The position numbers and the translations under genes are program-made. Below, piece after piece: positions 8,941-18,593 of a DNA stretch of 64,000 nucleotides. The stretch spans positions 1,456,747 through 1,520,746 of the forward strand of contig NZ_KB235903.1 in assembly GCF_000332155.1 (NCBI RefSeq), in the 5' to 3' direction. Each line of letters begins with the position of its first letter. Positions within the stretch are counted from its first letter, which is position 1. The DNA is from Kamptonema formosum PCC 6407. GTDB lineage: Bacteria > Cyanobacteriota > Cyanobacteriia > Cyanobacteriales > Microcoleaceae. The notes under the pieces are model-generated. The model worked only from the letters and a program-made list of their open reading frames with translations. It searched no databases and was not told the DNA's origin.

Positions 8941-9846
8941 CTATGCAGACACCTTAACTTCCGATTGTACGGACTCCTCAACAGCACCATTAGCCGGAGG
9001 CACCAACTGGATAGACAAACCTTCCCGTGCCATCAGGCTATCAGGGAATTTTTGGGCAACCTGCTCTCCGATGCGATCGAGAAAATCGTCATTATGCAAA
9101 GGGTCATGGTGAAAAATCACCAGCTTTTTGACATTTGCGGCCTTAGCTACCTTCACCGCTTCTTGCCAAGTCGAATGTCCCCAACCAACTTTTGGCGACT
9201 TCTCGGAGTAATATTCTTCATCTGTATAGGTAGCGTCGTAGATCAGCACATCAGCATTCCTAGCCAAAAACAGCACATTTTCATCCAAGCGATCGGGAAA
9301 ATGTTCTGTATCCGTGACATAAGCTGCTGCATATCCTTGCCAGTTCACGCGGTAGCCCACAGCTTCCCCAGGATGGTTTAACAGAGCATTTTCGACTTTA
9401 ATATCGCCGATTTCCACTGGTTGGCCAATTTCGATATCGTTGAACTTGAGGTCAGCCCCCATAATTTGCAACGGTACTGGAAAATTGGGGTGAAGCATTT
9501 GGTCATTAAGCCGCTGCTGAATAGTAGCCCCATTGGGAGCTATAGCTCCGTGAATGCGAAAAGAATTGCATTTGACAAAAGCAGGGACGAAAAACGGAAA
9601 CCCCTGGATGTGATCCCAGTGGGAGTGAGTGAAGAACATATAAGCTTCTACGGGCATTTGGGACAGGAGACTTTGCCCCAGTACCCGCAACCCCGTACCG
9701 CCATCAAAAATCAGGCGGTGAGTCCCCACTCGCATTTCTACACAGGGTGTATTGCCGCCGTAGCGCACTGTTTCTGCCCCTGGAGAGGCTATGCTGCCTC
9801 TAACGCCCCAGAAGTGAACCGTGAATTGGTTTTGCATACTAGACAT
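8941..9846 (-). CDS. MBL-fold metallo-hydrolase
   Basis: 301 residues from the ATG at 9846; MSSMQNQFTVHFWGVRGSIASPG leaves a second Met at residue 4 as an alternative start. The metal-binding motif THSHWDHIQGFPFF (about 74-87) is followed by further ligands in DTEHFP, IYDATYTDEEY and FHHDPLH. GVRGS at the N-terminus and the GHST motif (about 223) resemble cAMP phosphodiesterase/RNase Z-like MBL proteins of cyanobacteria. The substrate is unknown. It is preceded by a long structured leader region (9850-10215). Confidence 0.85.
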   Translation of the reverse strand: MSSMQNQFTVHFWGVRGSIASPGAETVRYGGNTPCVEMRVGTHRLIFDGGTGLRVLGQSLLSQMPVEAYMFFTHSHWDHIQGFPFFVPAFVKCNSFRIHGAIAPNGATIQQRLNDQMLHPNFPVPLQIMGADLKFNDIEIGQPVEIGDIKVENALLNHPGEAVGYRVNWQGYAAAYVTDTEHFPDRLDENVLFLARNADVLIYDATYTDEEYYSEKSPKVGWGHSTWQEAVKVAKAANVKKLVIFHHDPLHNDDFLDRIGEQVAQKFPDSLMAREGLSIQLVPPANGAVEESVQSEVKVSA

Positions 9847-9849
9847 GGG

Positions 9850-10215
9850 TTTTCCTGCAAGATTTCTTAGGCGATCTATCGGTAAAGTGTTTACATCTCG
9901 GTAAGGTATGAGCCATCAAACCCAGGATCTCTGGCGTTAGAGTGAAGCGCAACCTTGCAATGTGCGCTTGTCTCGGCTGCAAGACGCAAGCAAAACTATT
10001 GGGCTTGATAACTGAGTTAAGAAATTACAAGGTAGACTGTTGAAGTCTGGAGCGCAAGTATTTTCCCGACTCTTCACTAGCCTAACCTCCCTAGATACAC
10101 TTTGGGGAAGAGTGTGGCAAGAAAGGCTGTTCTTCTGCTTTTGTCTCCCCCAGAGAGATGCACTTGCTACCAGCTCTCAAACGAGATCCCTGTTGTGAGC
10201 AACTGAAATTTTGGT
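9850..10215 (-). other. Unassigned, strongly structured intergenic region
   Basis: Several hairpins are visible. Examples: AAGCGCA...TGCGCTT (near 9949-9969), GCTTGNNGTCT...AGACAAGC (near 9966-9992), AGACTTCAACAGTCT (near 10032-10048), ACACT...AGTGT (near 10096-10116), and a longer arm GTAGCAAG...CTTGCCAC with an internal TCTC/GAGA stem (10116-10174). No open frame fits. It could be a long 5' untranslated region of the MBL gene or an independent ncRNA; strand is not certain. No known riboswitch consensus was recognised. Confidence 0.4.
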
Positions 10216-10308
10216 TAATTTAAAAAGCTTAGCAGTTCAGAGCTATTCTTTACACTCTAGTAACTTTATCATCAAATTTAATGACCCGCAGGCAGAGTAA
10301 TCCTGTGG

Positions 10309-10345
10309 TTGACACTCCCACCCCTCAAGGGGATGGGATTCTTTG
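10309..10345 (+). mobile_element. IS200/IS605-like right-end hairpin (remnant)
   Basis: TTGACACTC at 10309-10317 is followed by a hairpin pairing CCCACCCCT with AGGGGATGGG with one bulged A (10317-10337) and then ATTCTT. This arrangement is typical of the right end of IS605/tnpB elements in cyanobacteria. A second copy of the same arrangement is at 19759-19790. No tnpA or tnpB frame remains nearby. The hairpin may now serve as terminator for the aldolase gene. Confidence 0.5.
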
Positions 10346-10478
10346 ATGCTCGCGGTGCGGTCAAATTCTGTCACCAAATTCTGTCACAGAGCTTTAGGGC
10401 AAAACGCGCTGTGGGACTGCTTACCCTTCTTCGGGGTAAGGAAGCTGAATTTGATATTAACAGAGCGTTACCGAAGAC

Positions 10479-11561
10479 TTAAGCAACCGTCACATCCGGT
10501 GACAAGTAAATATCCTGAATCGCGTGAAACAATTTTACCCCTTCTTCAAATGGTCGTTGAAAAGTTTTGCGACCCGAAATTAATCCGCAACCTCCAGCGC
10601 GTTTATTAATCACCGCCGTGCGAATTACTTCGGCAAAATCATTCTTACCAGAAGCACCCCCAGAATTAATTAAACCCATGCGACCAGCATAACAATTCAG
10701 CACTTGATAGCGGGTTAGATCGATGGGATGATCGCTGGTTAAATCTGAGTAAACGCGCTTGTCGGTTTTCCCGTAACTCTGACTGCTGGCTTGAGCAACA
10801 GCCTCATAGCCGCGATTGCACTCTGGCAATTTCTGCTTGATAATGTCAGCTTCAATCGTCACTCCCAAATGATTTGCTTGACCAGTTAAATCGGCCGCAA
10901 TGTGATAATCTTTATCTTGTTTGAAGATATCGTTACGGAGATAGCACCACAAAATTGTTGCCATTCCATATTCGTGAGCGAGTGCAAAAGCTTGGCTGAC
11001 TTCTTGAATTTGCCTGGTGGATTCCGGCGAACCAAAATAAATTGTAGCACCTACAGCCACAGCTCCTAAATTCCAAGCTTGTTCTACAGAAGCAAACATC
11101 ACTTGGTCGAATTGATTAGGATAAGTTAGCAATTCATTGTGATTAAGCTTGAGAATAAAGGGAATTTTGTGAGCGTATTTGCGAGAAACACTGCCTAAAA
11201 CTCCTAGAGTTGTTGCTACAGCATTGCAGCCAGCAGATATTGCTAACTTGATGATATTTTCGCTGTCAAAATAGATCGGGTTTGGTGCAAAGGAAGCTGC
11301 CGCAGAATGCTCAATTCCTTGGTCTACAGGTAAAATGGACAAGTAGCCAGTGTTAGCTAGACGGCCGCTAGAATAGAGTTGCTGAAGAGATCGTAGAACT
11401 TGCGGAGAGCGATCGCTGTGACCAAAAATCCGCTCTACCCAGTCGGGACTCGGAAGGTGTAACAAATCTTTGGAAACTTTCGCCTTATAGCTGAGCAAGT
11501 ATTCAGCTTCATCACCTAGTGAAGTCTCGATTAAATTAGGAACTGATAGTGTAGCGGTCAT
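10479..11561 (-). CDS. fbaB: Class I fructose-bisphosphate aldolase (DhnA type)
   Basis: 360 residues from the ATG at 11561 ([10 protein letters not shown]); an earlier ATG at 11609 would add 16 residues. Signatures: [20 protein letters not shown] (only VDQGIEH is diagnostic) near residue 80, [14 protein letters not shown], and the Schiff-base region [13 protein letters not shown] near the C-terminus. It cleaves fructose-1,6-bisphosphate, serving glycolysis, gluconeogenesis and the Calvin cycle. Cyanobacteria usually also carry a class II enzyme, which is not in this window. The 396-base AT-rich gap upstream to pepN is without genes. Confidence 0.92.
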   Translation of the reverse strand: MTATLSVPNLIETSLGDEAEYLLSYKAKVSKDLLHLPSPDWVERIFGHSDRSPQVLRSLQQLYSSGRLANTGYLSILPVDQGIEHSAAASFAPNPIYFDSENIIKLAISAGCNAVATTLGVLGSVSRKYAHKIPFILKLNHNELLTYPNQFDQVMFASVEQAWNLGAVAVGATIYFGSPESTRQIQEVSQAFALAHEYGMATILWCYLRNDIFKQDKDYHIAADLTGQANHLGVTIEADIIKQKLPECNRGYEAVAQASSQSYGKTDKRVYSDLTSDHPIDLTRYQVLNCYAGRMGLINSGGASGKNDFAEVIRTAVINKRAGGCGLISGRKTFQRPFEEGVKLFHAIQDIYLSPDVTVA

Positions 11562-11981
11562 AAGGTTTGCCCTAAATACTTCAGTTTCAGGCTTTGCCTT
11601 TAAAGACACTGCCTTAGTAAAAATTTTAACGAAAATTCCTCGATTTTCCCATTCCTTACCCTTAAAATTTTCTAAAAAACTATATAACCTTAATTTGATT
11701 TTTCCGTTGATTGTTTTGGTAGAGATAAATATTAAAGCACAATTGGATATTAAAAATAATAGTTACTCTCAAGTAAGGTAGTAATAAAAAAGGTACGAAT
11801 ATAACTAAAAGTGACTGCGTTCGTAAACTCTCTTCCCTAGAAACTACTTTTACAGTTTACAAGCGATCGCCCTCCAAACCTCCTTACTAAGGCTAAGACG
11901 CGCTACCCTGTAATAAGCAGTGCGCTCTCTGGCAGCTCAAGCACTAGCTATCCTTTATTGTCTCATACCCTGACAGTCCCG

Positions 11982-14615
11982 ATGTTGCATTTTTTCTTTG
12001 ATTCCGAAACCAACGGCCACAAATCCTTCGAGTTACCTGGTGCCCGCCCCCACTATAACCCAGATCGCCCTGGTCAAGTTGAGCATATTTTCTTAGACTT
12101 GGTGCTTGATATTCCCAAACATAGCTTTCATGGCACTTGCAGCATCCGCCTTAACCCAGTACGCAGCGGTATTGACAAATTGACTTTAGATGCTGTCAAC
12201 TTAAAAATTAAATCGGTGAAAGTTGCTGAAAAAGCACAAAATTTCGATTACGATGGCGAACAGTTAGAGGTGCAATTACAATCGCCAACAGCAGCAAATA
12301 TTCCCCTAACAATTGATATCGCCTACTCAGTAGAAAAACCCCAACGCGGACTCTATTTTGTCGGGCCAGACAAGCACTACCCAGACAAACCATGTCAAGT
12401 TTGGACTCAAGGCGAAGACGAAGACTCCCGCTTTTGGTTTCCCTGCTTCGACTACCCTGGACAACTCGCTACATCAGAAATCCGGGTACAAGTTCCCAAG
12501 GAATTTATAGCTATTTCCAACGGCGAATTAATTGACACAAAAACGGAAGGTAGCGATAAAATTTATCACTGGTCGCAACAACAAGTTCACCCCACTTACC
12601 TAATGACTTTAGCTGTGGGAGATTTTGCAGAACTTAAAGATGAATGGCAAGGAAAACCCGTAACTTACTACGTCGAAAAAGGTCGCGAAGCAGATGGTCA
12701 GCGTAGCATGGGTAAAACGCCCAAAATGATTGAGTATTTCTCTCACACTTACGGCTATCCTTACCCTTATCCTAAATACGCTCAAGTCTGTGTAGATGAC
12801 TTCATTTTTGGCGGAATGGAGAATACTTCTACCACATTGCTAACAGATAGATGCTTGTTAGATGAACGAGCCGCGCTCGATAATCGCAACACAGAAAGTT
12901 TAGTTGCTCACGAACTTTGTCATCAATGGTTTGGCGATTTAGTAGTAATTAAACATTGGTCGCACGCTTGGATCAAAGAGGGCATGGCTTCCTATTCTGA
13001 GGTAATGTGGACGGAATATGAATATAGCAAAGATGATGCTGCTTACTACCTATTAATGGAAGCCCGCAACTATTTAGCTGAGGACAGTTCGCGCTACCGT
13101 CGCCCCATTGTTACTCACGTTTATCGAGAGGCAATTGAGCTTTATGACCGACATTTGTATGAAAAAGGCGCTTGCGTCTATCACATGATTCGGGCTGAAT
13201 TGGGAGATGAATTATTTCTGCAAGCTGTTCAAACGTTCGTGCAGGATAACGCTCATAAAACTGTAGAAACAATAGACTTGCTAAGAGCAATAGAAAAAGC
13301 TACTGGTCGCAATCTGTTATTTTTGTTTGACCAATACGTTTATCGCGGCGGTCATCCTGACTATAAAGTTAGTTATGCTTGGGATAATGACAGCAAGTTA
13401 GCCAAAGTTACGGTGACGCAAACGCAAGTAAAAGAGGGGAAAAATGGCAAAACCAATGGCAATGGCAATGGCAATAGCAAAGATTTATTCGACTTGAAAC
13501 TACCCCTGGGATTTGGGTACACCCAGCAAGAAGGTGAAACAACTAATTCATCCGTAAAAACTTTCACTATTCGCGTCCACGAACGGGAACAAAGTTTTTA
13601 CTTCCCCTTAGAAGCCAAACCAGCTTTTATCAGCTTTGATGCTGGCAATAACTTCTTAAAAACTGTTAGTTTAGAGTATCCAGTTGCTGAACTAAAAGCT
13701 CAGTTGAAATTCGATCCCGATCCAATTTCGCGTATTTATGCAGTTCATGCTTTGGCGAAAAAGGGAGGTTTAGAAGTCGTGAAAGCGCTATCAGAAGCTC
13801 TCAAGAACGATCGGTTCTGGGCTGTGAGGTTTGAAGTAGCTAATCAATTAGTAGAGATTAAACTTGACCAAGCATTTGAAGCTTTAGCAATTGGTCTGAA
13901 AGATAAAGATGCTCGCGTTCGCCGCGCTACGGTGAGTGCTCTTGGTAAAATTAAAACTCACGAGAGCTATAAGCTGCTAAAACCGATAGTAGAAAAGGGC
14001 GATCCTAGCTACTATGTGGAAGCCGCTGCTGCTAGTGCTCTTGGGGGAATCGCTGCGGCAAATGCCGATGAAAAGCCATCAGACGAACAGGTCATTAAAG
14101 AGTTAAAATCTGTTCTTAAGGAACGCGAAGGCTGGAATGAGGTAGTACGATCTGGTGCGATCGCAGGTTTGGCCCAAATGAAAACCTCTGAAGATGCACT
14201 AAACCTGATTTTGAAATATACTGCTGCTGGTACTCCTCAAGCTTTACGCTTGGCAGCTATTCGCTCAATTGGTTCTATTTCTAGTGGTCAAACTCCTGCC
14301 AATTTAGAGCGGATTTTGCAGCGGTTGGGAGAACTCTCTAAGGAGACTTTTTTCCTGACGCAAGTAGCTGTAGCTGTAGCATTGGGGCAAATGGAAACGC
14401 GCAAAGCAATACGCATTCTACGTTCTTTGGCAAATCAAACTCCTGATGGTCGAGTGCGTCGGATTGCGGAGGAAGCAATTCAAAAGGTGCAGAAAAATGT
14501 AGGTTCTGATGAAGCTGTTAAACAGTTACGAGAGGAACTAGATCAGATGAAGAAAGAAAATCAAGAATTGCGGAGTCGTTTAGAGAATTTAGAGGCGAAA
14601 GCTAAAAAAGATTAG
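11982..14615 (+). CDS. M1-family zinc aminopeptidase with HEAT repeats
   Basis: 877 residues from the ATG at 11982; a TTG at 11958 would add 8 residues. I prefer the ATG because family members begin close to the FDSETNGHKSFELPGARP segment. The substrate-binding FGGMENTS (GxMEN) lies at about residue 275 and the zinc site HELCHQWF with downstream KEGMASYSE at about 308-335. The C-terminal third (about 560-820) is a series of HEAT-like helical repeats, ending in a Lys/Glu-rich predicted coiled coil (about 845-877). A short Asn/Gly repeat (GNGNGN) lies at about 495. It removes N-terminal amino acids from peptides in the cytosol. Confidence 0.93.
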   Translation: MLHFFFDSETNGHKSFELPGARPHYNPDRPGQVEHIFLDLVLDIPKHSFHGTCSIRLNPVRSGIDKLTLDAVNLKIKSVKVAEKAQNFDYDGEQLEVQLQSPTAANIPLTIDIAYSVEKPQRGLYFVGPDKHYPDKPCQVWTQGEDEDSRFWFPCFDYPGQLATSEIRVQVPKEFIAISNGELIDTKTEGSDKIYHWSQQQVHPTYLMTLAVGDFAELKDEWQGKPVTYYVEKGREADGQRSMGKTPKMIEYFSHTYGYPYPYPKYAQVCVDDFIFGGMENTSTTLLTDRCLLDERAALDNRNTESLVAHELCHQWFGDLVVIKHWSHAWIKEGMASYSEVMWTEYEYSKDDAAYYLLMEARNYLAEDSSRYRRPIVTHVYREAIELYDRHLYEKGACVYHMIRAELGDELFLQAVQTFVQDNAHKTVETIDLLRAIEKATGRNLLFLFDQYVYRGGHPDYKVSYAWDNDSKLAKVTVTQTQVKEGKNGKTNGNGNGNSKDLFDLKLPLGFGYTQQEGETTNSSVKTFTIRVHEREQSFYFPLEAKPAFISFDAGNNFLKTVSLEYPVAELKAQLKFDPDPISRIYAVHALAKKGGLEVVKALSEALKNDRFWAVRFEVANQLVEIKLDQAFEALAIGLKDKDARVRRATVSALGKIKTHESYKLLKPIVEKGDPSYYVEAAAASALGGIAAANADEKPSDEQVIKELKSVLKEREGWNEVVRSGAIAGLAQMKTSEDALNLILKYTAAGTPQALRLAAIRSIGSISSGQTPANLERILQRLGELSKETFFLTQVAVAVALGQMETRKAIRILRSLANQTPDGRVRRIAEEAIQKVQKNVGSDEAVKQLREELDQMKKENQELRSRLENLEAKAKKD

Positions 14616-14626
14616 TTGTGTAATTT

Positions 14627-14674
14627 GTAACGCCCCCTCTAGGTTGTTCTTTACCCCCCAGAGGGCGGCGTTAC
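14627..14674. repeat. GCCGCC-family palindrome
   Basis: Inverted repeat pairing GTAACGCCCCCTCT with AGAGGGCGGCGTTAC with one base missing in the left arm. It sits 12 bases after the pepN stop and probably terminates transcription. Relatives at 30566-30616, 42478-42529, 45487-45532 and 48464-48494. Confidence 0.75.
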
Positions 14675-14708
14675 GAAATAATTACTGAGTTCATATCGAT
14701 CGATAGTT

Positions 14709-15128
14709 ATGGCTATAAATCGGAAACCACCTCTATTTATTCAACAATCAGGCGTTATTCCCTATCGTATCCTCGATGGGGAAATAGAAATCATGGTGAT
14801 TACTTCTTCGACAGGGAAACGGTGGGTGATACCGAAAGGATTAGTTGAACCTGACATGACACCGCAAGACTCTGCTGCAAAAGAAGCTTGGGAGGAAGCC
14901 GGACTAATCGGTAATGTTTTGCCTACTTTACTGGGAACTTACGAATATCAGAAGTGGGGACGTATTTGCCGAGTTGAGGTATTTTTACTGCAAGTAGAAA
15001 TAGTTTTAGAAAGTTGGCCGGAAGCTAAAAAGAGAAAGCGAGAATGGGTCAGCCTTGCTAAGGCAGTAAAACGAGTTGAGGAAGCAGAACTTAAACGAAT
15101 TCTTACAGATTTAACGAGTATGTTATGA
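14709..15128 (+). CDS. Nudix hydrolase
   Basis: 139 residues. The Nudix box (about residues 45-68) reads GLVEPDM...AAKEAWEEAGLIG: the catalytic EE pair is kept, but the usual first Glu is Met and the Arg is Lys. The preceding WVIPKG is typical of the diphosphoinositol-polyphosphate/diadenosine-polyphosphate branch. It hydrolyses a nucleoside diphosphate linked to some other group; the substrate cannot be read from sequence. Starts 93 bases after pepN, with the palindrome between. Confidence 0.9.
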   Translation: MAINRKPPLFIQQSGVIPYRILDGEIEIMVITSSTGKRWVIPKGLVEPDMTPQDSAAKEAWEEAGLIGNVLPTLLGTYEYQKWGRICRVEVFLLQVEIVLESWPEAKKRKREWVSLAKAVKRVEEAELKRILTDLTSML

Positions 15129-15131
15129 ATT

Positions 15132-16853
15132 TTATTTTTTCCCCATCAATAAGTATGTAATCATTTCCCCTTTGCCTTTAATATTAATAACACCTCGCTC
15201 TTCAAATAGATACTTGTCTCGCAATAACTCATAAGTATCTGCACTTACTTGAATACTGCCAACAATTCCATGAGATTCCATACGCGAAGCCGTATTTACA
15301 GCATCCCCCCATAGATCGTAAATAAACTTCTTAGTACCAATTACCCCTGCTACTACCGGCCCGCTATTAATCCCAATACGAATCTTAAAGTCCTCTCCTC
15401 GTTGAGCGCTGAATTGATTAATTGCTTCTAACATATCCAGAGCCATTTCTGCAATAGCTTCTGCATGATCTTCTCTGGGAGTAGGAATACCTCCAGCTAC
15501 CATATAAGCATCGCCAATTGTTTTAATTTTCTCCAAATTGTACTCTTCAGTCAGTCTATCAAAAGCGGAAAACATTTCATTTAACAAATAAACTAACTCC
15601 GTCGCCGTTTTTCGCGTTGACAACTGCGTAAAATTAACTAAATCAGCAAATAAAACTGTCGCCTCGTCAAATCTATCAGCAATCAGCACGGGTTCCTGTC
15701 TCAACCTATCTGCAATCACTTTGGGTAAAATATTAAGTAGTAAAACCTCTGTTTTTTTCTGTTCTATATTAAGAGCCGCTTGCATTCGCTTGCGAGAGGA
15801 AATGTCGTGTAAGAAAATAGAAATACCATCGTAAGAAGCAAATGCCCGGACTTCAAACCATCGTTTTAAATGAGGGTGAAACTCTTCAAAAGTCACGCCA
15901 ACTTGCTGAGATACAGCTTTGTGTGCCTCTCTATAAAAGGATGATTCTAAAAATTCAGGAAACTCTTCCCAGATATTCTTACCAAAAATTTCTTCCGGTG
16001 CTTTTTCAAAAATTTGGGCAGCTTTATAATTCACGTAAGTAAATCGCCACTGCCGATCTAAGGCAAAAAAAGCATCGGCGATGCCTTCTAAGAGATTGAC
16101 AATTTGCTCGTCATTAGCCCGCAATTTATCCTCTGCTTGCTTATGTCTGACGCGAGTGCGCTCTAAGTTAGCCAAATTAATTCGCAATTCCATTTGATTA
16201 ATCACTTGACGACCTAAAATGCGTAATGCCTCAAGTTGTTTTGCGGTTAATTTGCGGGGGATTGTGTCGATCGCGCACAAAGTGCCGATGGGAAAACCAT
16301 CAGAAGTTACTAGCGGAGTTCCAGCATAAAATCTAATATTAGGCTCAGAAGTTACCAGGGGGTTACTAGCAAAGCGCTCGTCTTCTGTCGCATTGGGTAC
16401 AACTAGCAATTCATTCGGATGTAAAATAGCATGAGCGCAGAATGCAATATCTCTAGGAGTTTCTTCTGCTTCTATACCTATCTTTGATTTAAACCACTGC
16501 CTGTTAGCATCAACTAAACTCACTAAAGCAATTGGAGTACCGCAAATGTGAGATGCCAAAGCTGTTAGATCGTCAAAGGCTTCTTCAGCCGCAGTATCGA
16601 GAACATTATAGCGATAAAGAGCTTTTAGTCTATCTTCTTCATTAGTAGGTAAAGGTGCCGATCGCATTGGCGGCGGTGAAGAGAGGCGCTTCTGAAAAAT
16701 CCGCGAAACTATCAGCACCTTTAGCCGTTGGAGTTTCTCCCACAGAATTTTTAGCAGTTTCAAAATTCTTTTTTTCAAACTTTTGTGCATATTTTTAGTA
16801 TATCTTTTCACATCAGAGCTTGGTATCTCTTGCTGATGTCGCCTCAGATGCAC
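15132..16853 (-). CDS. Adenylate cyclase with GAF and PAS domains
   Basis: 573 residues. After a basic N-terminal segment (1-60), a GAF domain covers about 75-220, a PAS domain about 245-355, and a class III cyclase domain about 390-570. Metal-binding Asp404 (LFADLVNF) and Asp448 (TIGDAYM) are present, as are the transition-state Asn520 and Arg524. Lys444 and Asp513 are the pair that selects adenine, so ATP to cAMP is the likely reaction. No transmembrane helix is seen; sensing is probably cytosolic. Start could be later, for example the Met at 63. It converges with the Nudix gene at 15128/15132. Confidence 0.93.
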   Translation of the reverse strand: MHLRRHQQEIPSSDVKRYTKNMHKSLKKRILKLLKILWEKLQRLKVLIVSRIFQKRLSSPPPMRSAPLPTNEEDRLKALYRYNVLDTAAEEAFDDLTALASHICGTPIALVSLVDANRQWFKSKIGIEAEETPRDIAFCAHAILHPNELLVVPNATEDERFASNPLVTSEPNIRFYAGTPLVTSDGFPIGTLCAIDTIPRKLTAKQLEALRILGRQVINQMELRINLANLERTRVRHKQAEDKLRANDEQIVNLLEGIADAFFALDRQWRFTYVNYKAAQIFEKAPEEIFGKNIWEEFPEFLESSFYREAHKAVSQQVGVTFEEFHPHLKRWFEVRAFASYDGISIFLHDISSRKRMQAALNIEQKKTEVLLLNILPKVIADRLRQEPVLIADRFDEATVLFADLVNFTQLSTRKTATELVYLLNEMFSAFDRLTEEYNLEKIKTIGDAYMVAGGIPTPREDHAEAIAEMALDMLEAINQFSAQRGEDFKIRIGINSGPVVAGVIGTKKFIYDLWGDAVNTASRMESHGIVGSIQVSADTYELLRDKYLFEERGVINIKGKGEMITYLLMGKK

Positions 16854-16935
16854 CTGCGATCGCTAAAAAAATCTCTTGTACACAATACCAGAAACGTGAT
16901 ATCCTTAAGGCTTGTGTCCAAATTAAGGCCGGTTC

Positions 16936-17133
16936 ATGCCGAAATTAAAAACTCGCAAATCGGCTGCTAGGCGCTTTAGAGCCACTGGCAGCGGTAAAAT
17001 TGTGCGGCGGAAAGCTTACAAAAGCCACTTACTACAGCACAAAAGCTCCAATCGTAAACGCACGCTCTCTCAAATGGTCGTCCTCGATCCGACTAACGAA
17101 GAGAATGTACGTCTGATGCTTCCATACTTGTAA
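16936..17133 (+). CDS. rpmI: 50S ribosomal protein L35
   Basis: 65 residues, basic, with the family pattern [20 protein letters not shown]. Short structural protein of the large subunit. Directly followed (20 bases) by rplT, the standard rpmI-rplT order; infC is not upstream, as is common in cyanobacteria. Confidence 0.98.
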   Translation: MPKLKTRKSAARRFRATGSGKIVRRKAYKSHLLQHKSSNRKRTLSQMVVLDPTNEENVRLMLPYL

Positions 17134-17152
17134 AGTTTAACGGAAATAAACG

Positions 17153-17509
17153 ATGACACGGGTAAAACGCGGCAACGTCGCTAGAGAACGCCGCAAAAAA
17201 ATTCTCAAACTAGCCAAAGGATTCCGAGGCTCGCAGTCCAAGCAGTTTCGCACAGCTAACCAGCGGGTGATGCAGGCGCTTCGCAACGCCTATCGCGATC
17301 GCCGCAAACGGAAGCGCGACTTCCGCCGCCTGTGGATTGCTCGGATTAATGCAGCAGCTCGCATACACGGTACGAGCTACAGCCGACTCATCGGCAACAT
17401 GAAAAAAGCCAATATTGAAATCAACCGCAAAATGCTGGCACAAATGGCAGTCATTGACCCGGCAACTTTTGGCAAAGTGGTGGAATTGGCAAATCAAGCA
17501 CAAGAGTAA
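17153..17509 (+). CDS. rplT: 50S ribosomal protein L20
   Basis: 118 residues, Arg/Lys-rich. Family signatures: [19 protein letters not shown] at the start and [20 protein letters not shown] at about 54-73. It is needed for early assembly of the large subunit and in many bacteria represses its own operon. Second gene of the rpmI-rplT pair. Confidence 0.98.
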   Translation: MTRVKRGNVARERRKKILKLAKGFRGSQSKQFRTANQRVMQALRNAYRDRRKRKRDFRRLWIARINAAARIHGTSYSRLIGNMKKANIEINRKMLAQMAVIDPATFGKVVELANQAQE

Positions 17510-17535
17510 AACTGGGGTGAGCCTTCATTCATCTG

Positions 17536-17613
17536 TTAACGGTTAACGGTTAACGGTTAACTGTTAAGCTGTTAACGGTTAACTGTTAAGCTGTTAACGG
17601 TTAACTGTTAAAC
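17536..17613. repeat. GTTAACG/GTTAACT heptamer array
   Basis: About ten seven-base units, GTTAACG and GTTAACT alternating, with two interruptions reading TTAAGCTG. Lies between rplT and ycf37. Confidence 0.85.
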
Positions 17614-17722
17614 TGCTATGAATTTAAATTGTTACGATTCAGATAACTAAATCCCTATTCCCTCTTTCCTCTTCCTTCTACTTATCAAACTTTCAATCTT
17701 TCAATCTACCTATTTAAACAGC

Positions 17723-18253
17723 ATGGATAGCGGTTTGCCGATTGTTTATCTATCAGTATTGCTAGCTATACTAGCTAGCGCTGGCTGGTTTATTCTGCGC
17801 CAGATCATCAAAACTCGTAAGATCGAAACTACTCTCTTTCGGTTAGAAGCCAAACTCGGTAACGAAAAGGGAACAGCACAGGAATATTACGAATTGGGCA
17901 GTATCTATGTAGAGAAAAAGCTCTATGCTCAAGCAACGTCACTGTTTCAAAAAGCTCTGAAATCCAAAGACTTACAAGTTGAAGAAGATGCAGCCATCAT
18001 CTACAACGCCCTTGGTTTCGCACACTTCGGTCAAGAACAATACGATATAGCTATCCGCCAATACAAAGAAGCTATTAGGTTAAAACCCGATTATGTGACG
18101 GCCCTTAATAACCTCGCTCACACTTATGAGCGCAAAAAGTTAACAACTCAAGCTTTGGAAATGTACGAAGAATCTCTCAAGTTGGAGCCTAACAATCCTA
18201 CTGCTAAACGCCGTAGCGAATCTCTGCGGAAACGGTTGGTTCCTTCTGCATAG
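17723..18253 (+). CDS. ycf37: Ycf37-like TPR protein (photosystem I assembly)
   Basis: 176 residues. An N-terminal membrane helix (about 6-26, YLSVLLAILASAGWFILRQI) is followed by three TPR units: about 60-90 (AQEYYELGSIYVEKKLYAQA), 95-128 (IYNALGFAHFGQEQYDIAI) and 130-163. The combination of one short anchor, three TPRs and a length near 173 matches Ycf37, which promotes stable or trimeric photosystem I in Synechocystis. The match is from memory of the family. Start ATG at 17723. Confidence 0.75.
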   Translation: MDSGLPIVYLSVLLAILASAGWFILRQIIKTRKIETTLFRLEAKLGNEKGTAQEYYELGSIYVEKKLYAQATSLFQKALKSKDLQVEEDAAIIYNALGFAHFGQEQYDIAIRQYKEAIRLKPDYVTALNNLAHTYERKKLTTQALEMYEESLKLEPNNPTAKRRSESLRKRLVPSA

Positions 18254-18380
18254 GAAGGGGCAGTTTGAATTTTGAGATTGTTGCTACAACAGGTAAATTT
18301 GTACCCAGCAACGTTATAACCTGCGGGTAGGCTTAGCCAGCGCAGGATTTTCGCTAAATAAAGCAGATTTGCAGTTGTAA

Positions 18381-18508
18381 TATAGCAGTTGCCAAGGCAG
18401 GTAGGACATTCTGAATTTAAAACCTTGATTCTAAACCCTTCTTCCGTCTTCCCTAGCCCCTAGCCCCTAGCCCCTAGCCCCTCTTAAACCGCCTTGGCGG
18501 TTGCTATA
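18381..18508. repeat. Composite MITE, TIR TATAGCAACCGCCAAGGCGG, with heptamer core
   Basis: Left end TATAGCAGTTGCCAAGGCAGG and right end CCGCCTTGGCGGTTGCTATA are inverted repeats. The interior carries GGACATTCTGAATTTAA, then CTTCTTCC, then four CTAGCCC units. An inverted copy with the same parts in the same order lies at 50620-50748, and a partial one at 47488-47612. Confidence 0.8.
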
Positions 18509-18593
18509 TCATGTTTAGCACGAAGCCCTTCTTACAACTGCAAGCTTTCCTCTGCACAGCAGATGACGATCGCCCTATAAACTAACTCAAAAA

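Noticed and set aside
9421-9870. Long plus-strand frame opposite the MBL gene
   Set aside because: Antisense shadow; the minus-strand frame has the HxHxDH motif and conserved ligands.
10343-10609. 88-codon plus-strand frame near the aldolase 3' end
   Set aside because: Starts inside the IS605-like hairpin and overlaps the aldolase antisense; no family resemblance.
17536-17613. Possible CRISPR array
   Set aside because: Units are 7 bases with no spacers, so it is a heptamer tandem array. The same holds for the other arrays.
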